Shown here: positions 6,952 through 17,247 of the stretch, piece after piece | How positions within the stretch are numbered: the stretch's first letter is position 1 | Layout: every line of letters begins with the position of its first letter | Assembly: GCA_038319215.1 (NCBI GenBank) | Contig: JBBQCZ010000015.1 | Location: forward strand, 1-41,444 | Direction: 5' to 3' | Source of the DNA: Bact-19 sp038319215 | GTDB taxonomy: Bacteria; Bacteroidota; Bacteroidia; Bacteroidales; ML635J-15 | DNA: 41,444 nt | Notes under the pieces: model-generated | The model's database searches: none | Told to the model about the DNA's origin: nothing | What the model saw: only the letters and a program-made list of their open reading frames with translations | Translations under genes and position numbers: made by a program

Positions 6952-8727
6952 TTAGAACTTATATTCGTTTTCTTCGATAAGATATTCTGCAATTCTTCTT
7001 CTAGCGTCTTTAACATTTACGCCTTCTACGCAGCTAAGACTTTTCATTGCTTTGTACAATCTATTAGCTTCTTCGCCTTCGCACATCGAATAGACAGCAT
7101 CAATAGCTTTTTTATTTACGATACCAGCAGCATCAAAAATATTAACGGCTAACATATCTTTATATAAATCGATATGCGATTTTGCATTTGTTTCTTCAAT
7201 TTTCTTTACTCTTAATGCTAAGGATTCTGCTGTATAGATCTGAATCATAATATCACTAATATTATTGATTACTTCTTGTTCTTTAAGAATGTCTTTTCCG
7301 TATTTTGCAGAAACGGTATGAATTAAAATTAAAGCAGCTTTTTTGTAATTGCGTATGTAACGAAGTTTTTGGTCGTAGAATGATTCGCCTTCTTTTTTAT
7401 CTTCGCGACAAGTTTCCATGTTATTATAGCAATTTCCTGCTGGACCAGCCATGTCGAAATCACCTTTCATGCCACGTTTAATTGCTGTTTCAACTAGCAA
7501 AAGTCGGTTAATTTCGTTTGTTCCTTCGAAAATCCTATTAATTCTTGAGTCGCGGTAGCCTCTGTCGGCAGCCATTTCAGCAGAATATCCCATTCCACCA
7601 TGAATCTGAACTGTTTCGTCAGCTACAAAATCTAAAACTTCTGATCCGTAAACTTTTAGCAAAGCAGCTTCAACAGCATAATGACTAATAGCATCTACAG
7701 ATCCCAAACCTTTGTCCATTCCGCCGGCTTTTAGCTCAATCATCAATTCGTCGATATCGTTACTAGCTCTAAAAATTGAAGATTCTAATGCAAAAGTTCT
7801 GATTGCCTGTTCTGCAATTTTATGTTTAATTGCTCCAAATGTAGAAATTGAAACATTAAACTGCTTGCGATCGTTAGCATATTTAATAGAATCGGTAATA
7901 GCTTTTTTAGCTGCGCCAATTACGTTTGCGCCAAGTTTAATACGACCCATGTGTAGAATGCTCAAAGCAATTCTAAATCCCATACCTGGTTTGCCAATTA
8001 GATTTTCTACAGGAACTTTTACGTCGTTGTAATAAATCTGAGCTGTTGACGAGCCTTTGATACCCATTTTGTGCTCATCAGGACCAATTACTACGCCTGG
8101 CATTTCTTTTTCAATGATGAAAGCAGAAAGAACACGGTCGTTTCCGATTTTTGCAAAAACTACATGAGTATCATCGAAACCAGCATTGGTGATCCACATT
8201 TTTTGTCCATTAACAATATAATGTTTTCCATCTGCCGAAAGAACTGCATTCGTTTTACCCGAATTTGCATCAGATCCCGCGTTAGGTTCTGTTAAGCAAT
8301 ATGCTCCAATAAATTCGCCACTAGCAAGTTTAGTAACATATTTTTGTCTTTGTTCTTCGTTTCCGTAATACATAATCGGTAAAGTTCCGATTCCGGTCGA
8401 AGCCATAAATGCTACCGAAAAAGAATACCCAGCACCAATATTTTCTGCTGCAAGCATTTGAGTTACAAAAGATTGTTCAAATCCTCCGTACTCTTCAGGA
8501 ATTGCAATACCCATCAAACCTAATTCACCTGCTTTTCTAACAGTTTGAGCCATTAGTTCACGATCACCTTTGTCGAGTTGCTCAACAATAGGATAAAGCT
8601 CAGTTGCCAAAAAATCTTTAATTGTATCGGCAATCATTTTTTGTTCTTCGTTATACTCCTCAGGAATAAAAACACTCGAAGATTCGGTTTCTCTTACTAG
8701 AAATTCACCACTTTTCAGTTTTCCCAT
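6952..8727 (-). CDS. Acyl-CoA dehydrogenase with C-terminal extension
   Basis: 591 residues. Residues about 25-410 form the FAD-dependent acyl-CoA dehydrogenase fold: CLTEPNAGSDANSGKTNAV and WITNAGFDDTHVVFAKI in the middle beta domain, then QIHGGMGYSAEMAADRGYRD and the FEGTNEINR segment that normally surrounds the catalytic Glu in this branch. The remaining 170 or so residues are a helical C-terminal extension typical of the long, VLCAD-like form common in Bacteroidota. It should oxidise acyl-CoA to enoyl-CoA, passing electrons to ETF. No etfAB or other beta-oxidation gene is adjacent. A promoter core TATTTTTG lies 38 bases upstream. Substrate chain length cannot be read from the sequence. 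Confidence 0.95.
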   Translation of the reverse strand: MGKLKSGEFLVRETESSSVFIPEEYNEEQKMIADTIKDFLATELYPIVEQLDKGDRELMAQTVRKAGELGLMGIAIPEEYGGFEQSFVTQMLAAENIGAGYSFSVAFMASTGIGTLPIMYYGNEEQRQKYVTKLASGEFIGAYCLTEPNAGSDANSGKTNAVLSADGKHYIVNGQKMWITNAGFDDTHVVFAKIGNDRVLSAFIIEKEMPGVVIGPDEHKMGIKGSSTAQIYYNDVKVPVENLIGKPGMGFRIALSILHMGRIKLGANVIGAAKKAITDSIKYANDRKQFNVSISTFGAIKHKIAEQAIRTFALESSIFRASNDIDELMIELKAGGMDKGLGSVDAISHYAVEAALLKVYGSEVLDFVADETVQIHGGMGYSAEMAADRGYRDSRINRIFEGTNEINRLLLVETAIKRGMKGDFDMAGPAGNCYNNMETCREDKKEGESFYDQKLRYIRNYKKAALILIHTVSAKYGKDILKEQEVINNISDIMIQIYTAESLALRVKKIEETNAKSHIDLYKDMLAVNIFDAAGIVNKKAIDAVYSMCEGEEANRLYKAMKSLSCVEGVNVKDARRRIAEYLIEENEYKF

Positions 8728-8764
8728 ATTATATATTATTCGTTATTTGATAAATAATTTGGTG

Positions 8765-8772
8765 CAAAAATA
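8765..8772 (-). promoter_or_regulatory. Promoter core (TAnnTTTG type) for the acyl-CoA dehydrogenase gene
   Basis: The minus strand reads TATTTTTGCACC; the first eight bases match TAnnTTTG exactly. The same 12 bases occur before the gene at 9969. Confidence 0.55.
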
Positions 8773-9000
8773 GGATTTTTTTTTTAAACTGCCTTTGTTA
8801 GCATTATTTATTCATGAATCTTCGTTATGAGATGACAGAGAGCTGAGCCGGATGACCACTCGAAATTTTTTTCGACAAAGGAATCGTGAGCTATTTCAAG
8901 GAAGAATAAAATGAAGATGTCACGAATATATTCGAGGATGAAGGAGTAATACAAAGGCGATCGGTTATAGAAATAGATTGTTTATGAAACGGAGCTCGGG

Positions 9001-9036
9001 GCGATGTATTGCGATGTATTGATTCGCCGCGGCGAA
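9001..9036. repeat. Ten-base direct repeat next to a GC-rich palindrome
   Basis: GCGATGTATT occurs twice in tandem, then comes TTCGCCGCGGCGAA (9023-9036), a perfect 14-base palindrome. Read on the minus strand, the palindrome and its flanks match the copy at 19067 for more than 20 bases. The remainder of the 399-base gap between 8728 and 9126 shows no gene that I can support. Confidence 0.7.
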
Positions 9037-9126
9037 GTCGAAATAAGCGCTGTCAAAATGAAGACAATAATTCAGGTTAAAGTTCTAATTGAAGTAATTG
9101 CTCAATAAAGCTATTAATTTGCAAGT

Positions 9127-9969
9127 TTATTCGTAATACTCTATTTTGCGAAAATGTATTCCATAAGATTCATCATTATAAATGTTATATTTAACGATCC
9201 AATTGCCGTGTGAATCAAATTCATAGCTGTTAACCTCATGTGATTCTAATGTTATTTTATTATTTGCATACCTATAGTTTGATTCTGAAATTACATTCCT
9301 ATTCAAATCAAATATTTGATGTCGTTTCGTTTCAATATTTCCATTTTCATCATATTCTTTTTCTATACGACTATTGTTCGATTCGTCATAAAAATAAAGA
9401 GAATACCCATACAGTTCTTTTGAATCGAAATCATAGCTTGTTTTTTTTATCAGATTAGATTTTTCATCATAATCATGAACTTTTATTAACGATGTGTCGT
9501 CACTAGACATTGGACAAGTTATACTAATTTTTATATTGCCTATTGAGTCATATATCCAGTTTTTATCAATATAGCCACCACATGCTTTATAAAAATCATG
9601 TTCTTTAATACTCCCGTCTTCTCTAAAGCTGATATAATTGGACCACACACAATGCTCCTCGTCCCAAGTAAGTTTACCATCAACAAAATCACACAAAAAA
9701 CAGGTAAGGTTCATGCTCTTAACTTTTCCATTAAAAATTGTAAATTCTCCTCCAATATCAAATTTTGTTATAGCTCGATCTGCATTTTTAACATCTTGTA
9801 GAGAAGAATCGATTGTATCACAAGTGAAAATAGAATCCTTAACACCAAGGGAATCTGTTTGATGTTCTGTGGATTTTTGTGAACTAAGAACGCTTTCCGA
9901 TTTGTTGTTTTTACATGAAAAAATAACAAAAGCCAAAATGATAATTACTGCAAATAAAGTTTTTTTCAT
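9127..9969 (-). CDS. Predicted lipoprotein with YD-like repeats
   Basis: 280 residues with an SPII signal ending at Cys19 (FVIFSC) and a Ser/Asp-rich linker after it. The body contains several beta strands of the pattern Y-D-x-x-G/S-N-x: IYDSIGNIK, YDEKSNLIKKTSYDFDSKE, YDENGNIETKRHQIFD, and FDSHGNWIVKYN. This resembles the YD/Rhs-type or toxin_WDxxG-like strand repeats often found in small Bacteroidota surface lipoproteins. It is probably exposed on the outer membrane. I recognise no enzymatic motif. It stands alone with its own promoter core (TATTTTTG, minus, 10005-10012). Confidence 0.75.
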   Translation of the reverse strand: MKKTLFAVIIILAFVIFSCKNNKSESVLSSQKSTEHQTDSLGVKDSIFTCDTIDSSLQDVKNADRAITKFDIGGEFTIFNGKVKSMNLTCFLCDFVDGKLTWDEEHCVWSNYISFREDGSIKEHDFYKACGGYIDKNWIYDSIGNIKISITCPMSSDDTSLIKVHDYDEKSNLIKKTSYDFDSKELYGYSLYFYDESNNSRIEKEYDENGNIETKRHQIFDLNRNVISESNYRYANNKITLESHEVNSYEFDSHGNWIVKYNIYNDESYGIHFRKIEYYE

Positions 9970-10004
9970 ATTATTTTATGGTTGGCTTGGATTAAAAGCT
10001 GGTG

Positions 10005-10012
10005 CAAAAATA
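10005..10012 (-). promoter_or_regulatory. Promoter core (TAnnTTTG type) for the YD-repeat lipoprotein gene
   Basis: TATTTTTGCACC on the minus strand, 35 bases before the ATG at 9969; an exact TAnnTTTG match, identical to the acyl-CoA dehydrogenase promoter core. Confidence 0.5.
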
Positions 10013-10159
10013 GATAATATTTCTTAAACAATATTTGTTTCGTTAAATAGAAGCTCTCTTTCCCAATAATATAAGTGAAAATTATTTTTGTGTGTGATAC
10101 AATAACCGAGCAAGGCAAACGCATCTAAACTTTAAAAAATCAATGAAGAAACAAAGAGA

Positions 10160-10319
10160 GGTAATAAGGTAGATTTTAGTTATTATTCGCTTTATTAAGG
10201 TTGAAAAGATAATAAGGTTCTTGAAGAGAGAGAAGCTAAACCTTATTGCTGTTCGAACCTTATTCTCGAAATACCTTAATAAAGTAAAAATACACACAAT
10301 AGATTTTGACCTTATTACC
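10160..10319. repeat. Long imperfect palindrome built from AATAAGGT-type arms
   Basis: Three left arms pair in nested order with three right arms: GGTAATAAGGT (10160-10170) with ACCTTATTACC (10309-10319), TTTATTAAGGT (10191-10201) with ACCTTAATAAA (10273-10283), and AATAAGGTTC (10211-10220) with GAACCTTATT (10255-10264). The whole could fold as one long interrupted hairpin. It lies in a 782-base gap (9970-10751) with no credible gene. A short trace of GGTTGGTAGTTGGTAACTGG-type heptamers follows at about 10371-10390. Confidence 0.7.
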
Positions 10320-10581
10320 TTAAAAAAAATACTAGCCTGAACTGTTCACAAAGCATTTAGGGTAATTAGTGGTTGGTAGTTGGTAACTGGCAGCCACTTT
10401 GTCTCTCACCACATACAATTTTTACTAACCACCACTTACTTATTACCTTCTTTTGAAAACTCTCATTACAGAACAAAGCATATTTAACACTAGTATGGGT
10501 AAGACATCGTGCGACAGTGTCCGCAGGTTGAAACTATCTGTCCAGTCAAATTTGTGTCAAGGCTTGTTAGATTTCTATATT

Positions 10582-10659
10582 TATACCGATACGCTTTTAT
10601 TACAAAACTAAAAGTCTAGCGGCAATGTTTACTCCCGATTTATCGGGAATACATTTTAG
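10582..10659. repeat. Dispersed palindromic repeat, copy B
   Basis: Starts TATACCGATACGCTTTTA and ends CCCGATTTATCGGG then AATACATTTTA, the same landmarks as copy A at 4464, with a different 30-base middle. CCCGATTTATCGGG is a near-perfect inverted repeat. Confidence 0.7.
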
Positions 10660-10751
10660 TCTTTACAAATAATTCAATGCGCTTGAGTAAAGATGCGCTT
10701 GCCCTAAATAACTGAGTTTATTCAAAAAAAATAGCCAATTAATTATAGACT

Positions 10752-11456
10752 TTAATCTAAATTATTTTTAAAGTAATAAACTGAAATGTCTGAATAGCAA
10801 TATTTCTTTGTTGCTTCGAGTGGGATTAATTCTGTATTAAAAAAACATGAATTTACTTTTTCGCGGATTTCGCTGGCCGGTTTTGAAAACCCTAAGTTGT
10901 AGGCTGTTGCGAAAAATTTTAGTTTGTCGGTTTCATTATCGAAAGATTCATTATGAAATCGAGCTTCTGTTATTTTGATGAAAAGTATCAAATAGCGAAT
11001 TTGCCAATTTAGACTATCCATTCGCAAAATTCTTTCTTTTCTGGCCTTTGCTGTACTTGAGATGTCGAAAACTTTACTCTTTTCATTATTAACATTTGCT
11101 TTGACATAAATTTTTTCGAGCTTTTCAACAAACGATGGTTTCATCTGAAAATAACCAATAGAAAAATCGGAGTATCTTTTCCCAAATTGAATATATAGAG
11201 TTTTTAATGCAGAAACTTCTATAATGTCTCTAATTGCTGAATATCTAATAAGTTCTGGAAAAATTATTGCCGTTGCAAAATTGGGATTTATGTTATCGTT
11301 CGTAAAATAATTCTCTGTAAGATTGTTTTGCTCGACGAAAAGCAAAGCTGAAATATAATCTTCTCCAAAAATATCAGCATAATTGTTATCCGAAGTTGTA
11401 GATGAAAATCCCGAAAAACATATCAAGCTAAATAAAAGGAAAATTATCGCTTTCAT
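10752..11456 (-). CDS. Secreted protein, possibly of lysozyme/transglycosylase-like fold
   Basis: 234 residues with a signal peptide (MKAIIFLLFSLICFSGFSS). I do not recognise the family with confidence. The order of IIFPELIRYS (an Ile/Pro-Glu segment), SIGYFQMKPSFVEKLE and FATAYNLGF recalls soluble lytic transglycosylases (catalytic Glu, a GxMQ-type strand, and an AYN segment), which cut peptidoglycan. It shares a TAATG stop/start overlap with the upstream gene at 11456, so the two are translationally coupled and probably work together. No intrinsic terminator is obvious after it. Treat the enzymatic idea as a hypothesis. Confidence 0.6.
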   Translation of the reverse strand: MKAIIFLLFSLICFSGFSSTTSDNNYADIFGEDYISALLFVEQNNLTENYFTNDNINPNFATAIIFPELIRYSAIRDIIEVSALKTLYIQFGKRYSDFSIGYFQMKPSFVEKLEKIYVKANVNNEKSKVFDISSTAKARKERILRMDSLNWQIRYLILFIKITEARFHNESFDNETDKLKFFATAYNLGFSKPASEIREKVNSCFFNTELIPLEATKKYCYSDISVYYFKNNLD

Positions 11457-12523
11457 TAAAATGCTAATGAATATTTTACAAGTTTGGTTTCGTTAACTAA
11501 GCATAGCCAAATAAATGTATTGCCGCAAAACCCAGCATAAACTGGATAGGGATATTGAGTTCCATCTGTTAAAATAATTTTGTCATAAAATAGTACGGCA
11601 TATTGCTTTCCATCAGCAGATAAAAATACTTTATCGTTTTGATAGATTGCTTCGCCAAAATCTTTTATCTCGGCGCCATTGATATATAATTTACTGCCCA
11701 AAATCATAGTCCAATTATTCTGATTTTTGTTTGCAAATGCTGGATTACTATCGTACAATTGAGGCGCAGGGTATGGACCAAATTTTTGTCCATTTTCAGT
11801 GTAAATAAAAGCTTTTGCTGTTTTTGCATCTTCAGAAGCATTTTCCTGGAGGTCGGTTATCTCCTGCATCATCTTAAATGCCTGGTCTTCTGATAAGTTA
11901 GATCCTTCTAAATTCATCATTTTTTTATTGATGATAGCGTCGATTTCGCTTATCGTTTTCATTGTTACTAAAAACTTGTTGCCATTTTCGTTAATAGTAA
12001 TTTTTTCCACATAGCCTTCTACTGCAAAAGGGGAACAAAGATTACTAAAAATCTGCGCGCTCATATCGTCAATTATGCCAGTTCCCACAAAACTATCTTT
12101 GCTGTCAGAGAGATACAGATTTACAATATTTAAATATGGACCATACTGTTTGCCTTTAAAATTAAAAATTGCCTTTCCGTCGTCATTAAATTCAAATTGA
12201 TTATCTTCTTCAAACTCATCATTAAATATCTCTTCGTTAGGTTTTTCGAGAATATCTTTTTTGCACATATATTGCGCAATCTGATTTTTGTTGTAAGGTC
12301 CGTTTTTTACTCCATTATGATAGACATAATAATTTTGAGATACCTCATTGTAAACTGTTATGCAAGATTCATCGTTAGTGCAAATCATACCCGAGCTGCT
12401 TTCTCCAGCAATAAATAAATCACCTTTGTTAATGGTTATAAGTGTCTCTGATTTCGGATTTTGGGCAAAAACAGTGTTCAAACCTAATGTCGAAAATAGT
12501 ATTGCTAGAATTATATTTTTCAT
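11456..12523 (-). CDS. Secreted protein with repeated G-x-K/Q-x-G-P-Y motifs
   Basis: 355 residues with a type I signal peptide ending VFAQ near residue 20. The mature part repeats a short pattern three times: NGVKNGPYNK, GKQYGPYLN and NGQKFGPYPAP. These are separated by predicted beta strands and one helical stretch (about 205-240). The repeats resemble beta-propeller or WG-like strands that describe 'key/value' loops in Bacteroidota exported proteins, but I cannot name a family. Its stop codon overlaps the start of the transglycosylase-like gene by one base. A terminator (12549-12574) separates it from the upstream lipoprotein gene, so it probably has its own promoter. Confidence 0.7.
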   Translation of the reverse strand: MKNIILAILFSTLGLNTVFAQNPKSETLITINKGDLFIAGESSSGMICTNDESCITVYNEVSQNYYVYHNGVKNGPYNKNQIAQYMCKKDILEKPNEEIFNDEFEEDNQFEFNDDGKAIFNFKGKQYGPYLNIVNLYLSDSKDSFVGTGIIDDMSAQIFSNLCSPFAVEGYVEKITINENGNKFLVTMKTISEIDAIINKKMMNLEGSNLSEDQAFKMMQEITDLQENASEDAKTAKAFIYTENGQKFGPYPAPQLYDSNPAFANKNQNNWTMILGSKLYINGAEIKDFGEAIYQNDKVFLSADGKQYAVLFYDKIILTDGTQYPYPVYAGFCGNTFIWLCLVNETKLVKYSLAF

Positions 12524-12548
12524 GGTTTTGAGGTTTTAAATTATTAAA

Positions 12549-12574
12549 AAGAACCTCAGAAAACTGAGGTTCTT
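12549..12574 (-). terminator. Intrinsic terminator of the LolA-like lipoprotein gene
   Basis: AAGAACCTCAG pairs perfectly with CTGAGGTTCTT around a four-base loop. On the minus strand it is followed by TTTAAT and lies 25 bases after the stop codon. Confidence 0.85.
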
Positions 12575-12598
12575 CGGGTTTTTTAAGGTTGATTGGGC

Positions 12599-13234
12599 TT
12601 AATACTCCTTAAAACTTACTCCTTCTGGTAATTCAAACAAATTTGCATCTACATCAGTTAGTTCTATGCTTGTAATTTCCATAACAAAATCTTCTTTTCC
12701 AAGTTTAGTAATAGTTTTCATAGGAATTCCTTCCCATATCCAAACTTTTGATGCCATTGGACTTTCAATTGATACGACATCACATTCTTTTCCAGCAATA
12801 GTTTCTTTACCAAGCTTTTTAATTCCATACTTTTCAATATCTTCTTTCGAGACATCACTATAATCGGAAGCGGGTGCTGCATAATATGACATTTTGGTGC
12901 CTTCTTTTGCTCCTTCGGTATAATCATATTTGAATTTGTCAATAATTATAGAAACAGTTATCGATTTTTCTCCAAACATTTCTAATGTGGAAATCGATTT
13001 CTGTTTATTCCCATAATCATCAAACCATGTTTCGATTGTCATGTCCATTGTAGTTTTATAAACGAAGTGGCCACTTTCAACTTTGTAGATTTTAGTCGCA
13101 TCATTGTTACTTTCTACCTGATCGTCTTGTTCAGTTTTTTCATCAGCTTTTCCGTCAGTTTTTGTTTTGCTTCCTCCGCATGCAATAAACCCGAATAACG
13201 CGAAGAAAATAAATAGTGTTTTTAAATTTTTCAT
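12599..13234 (-). CDS. Lipoprotein with a LolA/DUF4412-like beta domain
   Basis: 211 residues from the ATG at 13234. This start was chosen over an upstream in-frame ATG at 13318 because it gives an SPII signal with Cys19 (LFGFIAC); the extra 28 upstream residues are encoded partly by the flanking heptamer array. After an acidic linker the domain runs TTMDMTIETWFDDYGNKQ, a GKETIAGKECDVVSIESP segment, KVWIWEGIPMKTITKLG and a closing LFELPEGVSFKEY. This order resembles the half-barrel of LolA-fold/DUF4412 proteins, which bind lipids or act in the envelope. It is cotranscribed with nothing obvious, and a strong terminator follows. Confidence 0.75.
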   Translation of the reverse strand: MKNLKTLFIFFALFGFIACGGSKTKTDGKADEKTEQDDQVESNNDATKIYKVESGHFVYKTTMDMTIETWFDDYGNKQKSISTLEMFGEKSITVSIIIDKFKYDYTEGAKEGTKMSYYAAPASDYSDVSKEDIEKYGIKKLGKETIAGKECDVVSIESPMASKVWIWEGIPMKTITKLGKEDFVMEITSIELTDVDANLFELPEGVSFKEY

Positions 13235-13300
13235 GGTTTTTTTTAAGTTTAAGTTATTATTTGTGATGTTTTTAAAATTTATGACCTCCACCATTAACTT

Positions 13301-14728
<1,428 letters not shown>

Positions 14729-14813
14729 ATTACCTAAATTATTTGATAATTATTAAAATGTAAAGTTACACTATATTAGAATATGTTTTATCCCTGAAAA
14801 CAAGGATTTTTTT

Positions 14814-14821
14814 TAATTTTG
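14814..14821 (+). promoter_or_regulatory. Promoter core (TAnnTTTG type) for the TPR histidine kinase gene
   Basis: TAATTTTG matches TAnnTTTG exactly and ends 16 bases before the ATG at 14838, implying a very short leader. Confidence 0.5.
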
Positions 14822-14837
14822 TGCTTTATCATAAATT

Positions 14838-16658
14838 ATGCCGAATAAAATTCTGATAGCGGTTTCTCTGGTTTGCTTATCTCTTGTGGGATATACTCAA
14901 GAATTTGCCCTTATTGGCAATGAAAAGGTAAAATTTGATGTGTTTGCTTTCTATAATGCAAATGCAGAAAAGTGCTACGAAAGTGGGAATTACGACAGTG
15001 CAATTATTTATCACGAATATTCCCTTATTCTTGCCAATAAATATGGTCTAGATCAAGAAAAATGTTTTGCTTTAAAAGAAATTGGAGGCTTTTATGAGCT
15101 AAAAGGAGATTATCCAAAAGCTCTCGAGTATCTTTTTAAAGGACTCTCACTTTCCGAAGAGAAGAATCTGAGAAATTTGGAGGCTGCAATCAATATAAAT
15201 ATCGGGATTGTGTATTTTAATCTTAAAGAAGGAGAAAAGGCGATCTCCTATTATAATAAAGCTTTGAGGATTGGTGAAGAAGAAAAAGATACTTTGCTAA
15301 TTTCGAAATCTTTAAATAACTTGGGAAATGCTAATATGACATTGATGGCGAACATTGATGAGGCTGAAAATATTTTTAACAAATCTGTAAGTCTTGCAAA
15401 ACTGATTAATTATGAAACTGGCTATATGGTTGGATTAAACAATCTTTGTCAGATATACATTAGCACTGGACGTGAAGATAAGGCTCTTGAAGCGACTAAT
15501 AGTATGTTGGAAGAATGGCCAAATAATGCTTATGTTTACTACAATCTTGCAAATTTATATAGACAGAATAATGAGCAGGAAAAAGCTTTAAACACATTTT
15601 TAAAATCATTACAACTTGCCGATTATGAATTGGAATTAAAACAAGTCCTGCTTCAGGATATTTCGGATGTATATGCCGAAAAAGAAGATTTTGCCATTTC
15701 GCTGTTGTATTATAAAAAATATGTCAATTTAAAGGATAGTGTACATTCCAACGATCAAGCAAAGTATGTTCTTGAGTTAGAAGCTCGGTACGAAAATCTT
15801 AAAAAAGAAAAAGAAATATCGGAATTAAAGACACAGAGCTTGAAGTCTAAGCGCATAAATACTATAATTGCGGCCTCTGGAATAATAGTTTTATTAGTCC
15901 TAGGATTTATTATTCTTATCTTTTTCAATAAGAAAAAACTAGCTGCTCATAAAATTAAAGTTCTAGAGAACGAAAAAATTATTGTTGCAGCAAACTCGGC
16001 TCTTGATGGTGAAGAAAAAGAAAGATTGAGACTTTCTAGAGAATTACACGATGGTCTTGGAGGGATACTCTCGGGCATAAAGCTAAGTCTTGCAAATTCA
16101 CTAGACGATAATATTATTAATGCTGCACAAAAGCTTGGATTCGAAAAAAGCTATAATTTAGTTGTGAATAGTATAACCGAATTAAAGCGTGTTTCTAACG
16201 CTTTGTTACCAGAAACTTTATTAAATTTAGGCTTAAATACGGCTATTAAAAGCTATTGCGATAGTTTTAGAAATCAGACCAATAGTTTTGAGCTTACATA
16301 TAGTTTCTTTGGTAAAAATTTAAGATTTGCAAAATATTTTGAACTCTCTGTGTACAGATTAGCGCAAGAGATTATTAATAATGCAATTAAACATGCGAGT
16401 GCGTCAGAAATTAGTGTGCAGTTAATAATTGAAGAGCAGAGATTGTTTTTAGGGATACAGGATAATGGCAAAGGATTTGATTTGCTAGATGTTGCGAAAA
16501 AAGGTGGTTTAGGACTACCAAATCTGAAACAGCGAGCAGAGGTTTATGGTGGGAGAGTAGAGATAGTTTCAGAACTAGGCAATGGCACAGAGGTAATTAT
16601 AGAATTTGTTAATTTGTTTGACAATAAAATAGTTTATGATAAAAGTTCTGATAGTTGA
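14838..16658 (+). CDS. TPR-sensor histidine kinase (HisKA_3/NarX-DegS type)
   Basis: 606 residues. A signal peptide or signal anchor (about 1-20) leads into a periplasmic tetratricopeptide array (about 35-300; for example NIGIVYFNLKEGEKAISYYN). One membrane helix at about 342-365 follows, then the cytosolic kinase. The phospho-acceptor His404 sits in SRELHDGLGGILSGIKLSL, the HisKA_3 dimerisation motif. ATP-binding boxes follow: EIINNAIKHA (N box), IQDNGKGFD (G1) and GGLGLPNLKQRA (G2). It should autophosphorylate in response to a periplasmic or protein-protein cue and phosphorylate the next gene's product. Its 3' end overlaps the regulator gene by 23 bases, so the pair is translationally linked. 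Confidence 0.93.
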   Translation: MPNKILIAVSLVCLSLVGYTQEFALIGNEKVKFDVFAFYNANAEKCYESGNYDSAIIYHEYSLILANKYGLDQEKCFALKEIGGFYELKGDYPKALEYLFKGLSLSEEKNLRNLEAAININIGIVYFNLKEGEKAISYYNKALRIGEEEKDTLLISKSLNNLGNANMTLMANIDEAENIFNKSVSLAKLINYETGYMVGLNNLCQIYISTGREDKALEATNSMLEEWPNNAYVYYNLANLYRQNNEQEKALNTFLKSLQLADYELELKQVLLQDISDVYAEKEDFAISLLYYKKYVNLKDSVHSNDQAKYVLELEARYENLKKEKEISELKTQSLKSKRINTIIAASGIIVLLVLGFIILIFFNKKKLAAHKIKVLENEKIIVAANSALDGEEKERLRLSRELHDGLGGILSGIKLSLANSLDDNIINAAQKLGFEKSYNLVVNSITELKRVSNALLPETLLNLGLNTAIKSYCDSFRNQTNSFELTYSFFGKNLRFAKYFELSVYRLAQEIINNAIKHASASEISVQLIIEEQRLFLGIQDNGKGFDLLDVAKKGGLGLPNLKQRAEVYGGRVEIVSELGNGTEVIIEFVNLFDNKIVYDKSSDS

Positions 16659-17247
16659 AGATCATCCTTTATTAGTTGAAGGACTCTTAAACTCTTTTTC
16701 CAAAGCTGAAGGAGTAGAAGTTCTCTCAACAGCGGCAACAGGTGAGGCTTGTTTAAAAGAATTGAAACTTAATCCCGTGGATATTATCTTAATGGATTTG
16801 CGTTTGCCAGATATGATGGGGGCAGAATTAGCCAAGCAGATTTTTGAAAATATTCCAGATGCTAAAATAATTGTTCTTACTACTCATCAACAAAAGTTTT
16901 ACATTCAGACAATGATTGATCTTGGAGTAAAAGGCTATTTGCTCAAAAGCGTAAATTTCGACGAAATTCTTAAGGCAATAATTGAGGTAAACGAAGGCGG
17001 TACTTATTTTTGCCGTGAAGTTGCCCAGCAATTAAAAGAGGAGGAGTACAACCGAATATTTATTACCAAACGCGAATCGGAAGTACTTAAACTTATTGCC
17101 GCAGGTTTAACAAATCAAGATATTGCCAATAAATTATTTATCAGCCCACTTACAGTTGACAGTCATCGCAAAAATTTAATATTGAAATTCGAAGCAAAAA
17201 ATACAGCCTCACTGGTCAGTATCGCAGTGGCGCAGGGTTATTTGTAG
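16636..17247 (+). CDS. NarL/FixJ-family response regulator
   Basis: 203 residues. The receiver domain has the acidic pair Glu8/Asp9, phospho-acceptor Asp54 in IILMDLRLPD, conserved Thr83/84 and Lys104 (GYLLKS). The C-terminal LuxR-type helix-turn-helix (about 140-200) is clear: TKRESEVLKLIAAGLTNQDI followed by ANKLFISPLTVDSHRKNL. It is the cognate partner of the preceding TPR kinase and should regulate transcription when phosphorylated. The stop codon (17245-17247) forms the first three bases of a heptamer array, so the coding frame runs straight into the repeat. Confidence 0.95.
   Translation: MIKVLIVEDHPLLVEGLLNSFSKAEGVEVLSTAATGEACLKELKLNPVDIILMDLRLPDMMGAELAKQIFENIPDAKIIVLTTHQQKFYIQTMIDLGVKGYLLKSVNFDEILKAIIEVNEGGTYFCREVAQQLKEEEYNRIFITKRESEVLKLIAAGLTNQDIANKLFISPLTVDSHRKNLILKFEAKNTASLVSIAVAQGYL

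Noticed and set aside
10082..10297. A 71-residue open frame on the minus strand
   Set aside because: It lies across the long palindrome, has no signal of coding and no promoter; it is a by-product of the AT-rich inverted arms.
9970..10751. tRNA or other RNA genes in the longest gene-free gap
   Set aside because: I looked for cloverleaf-type arms and the TTC loop motif and saw none; only repeats were found.
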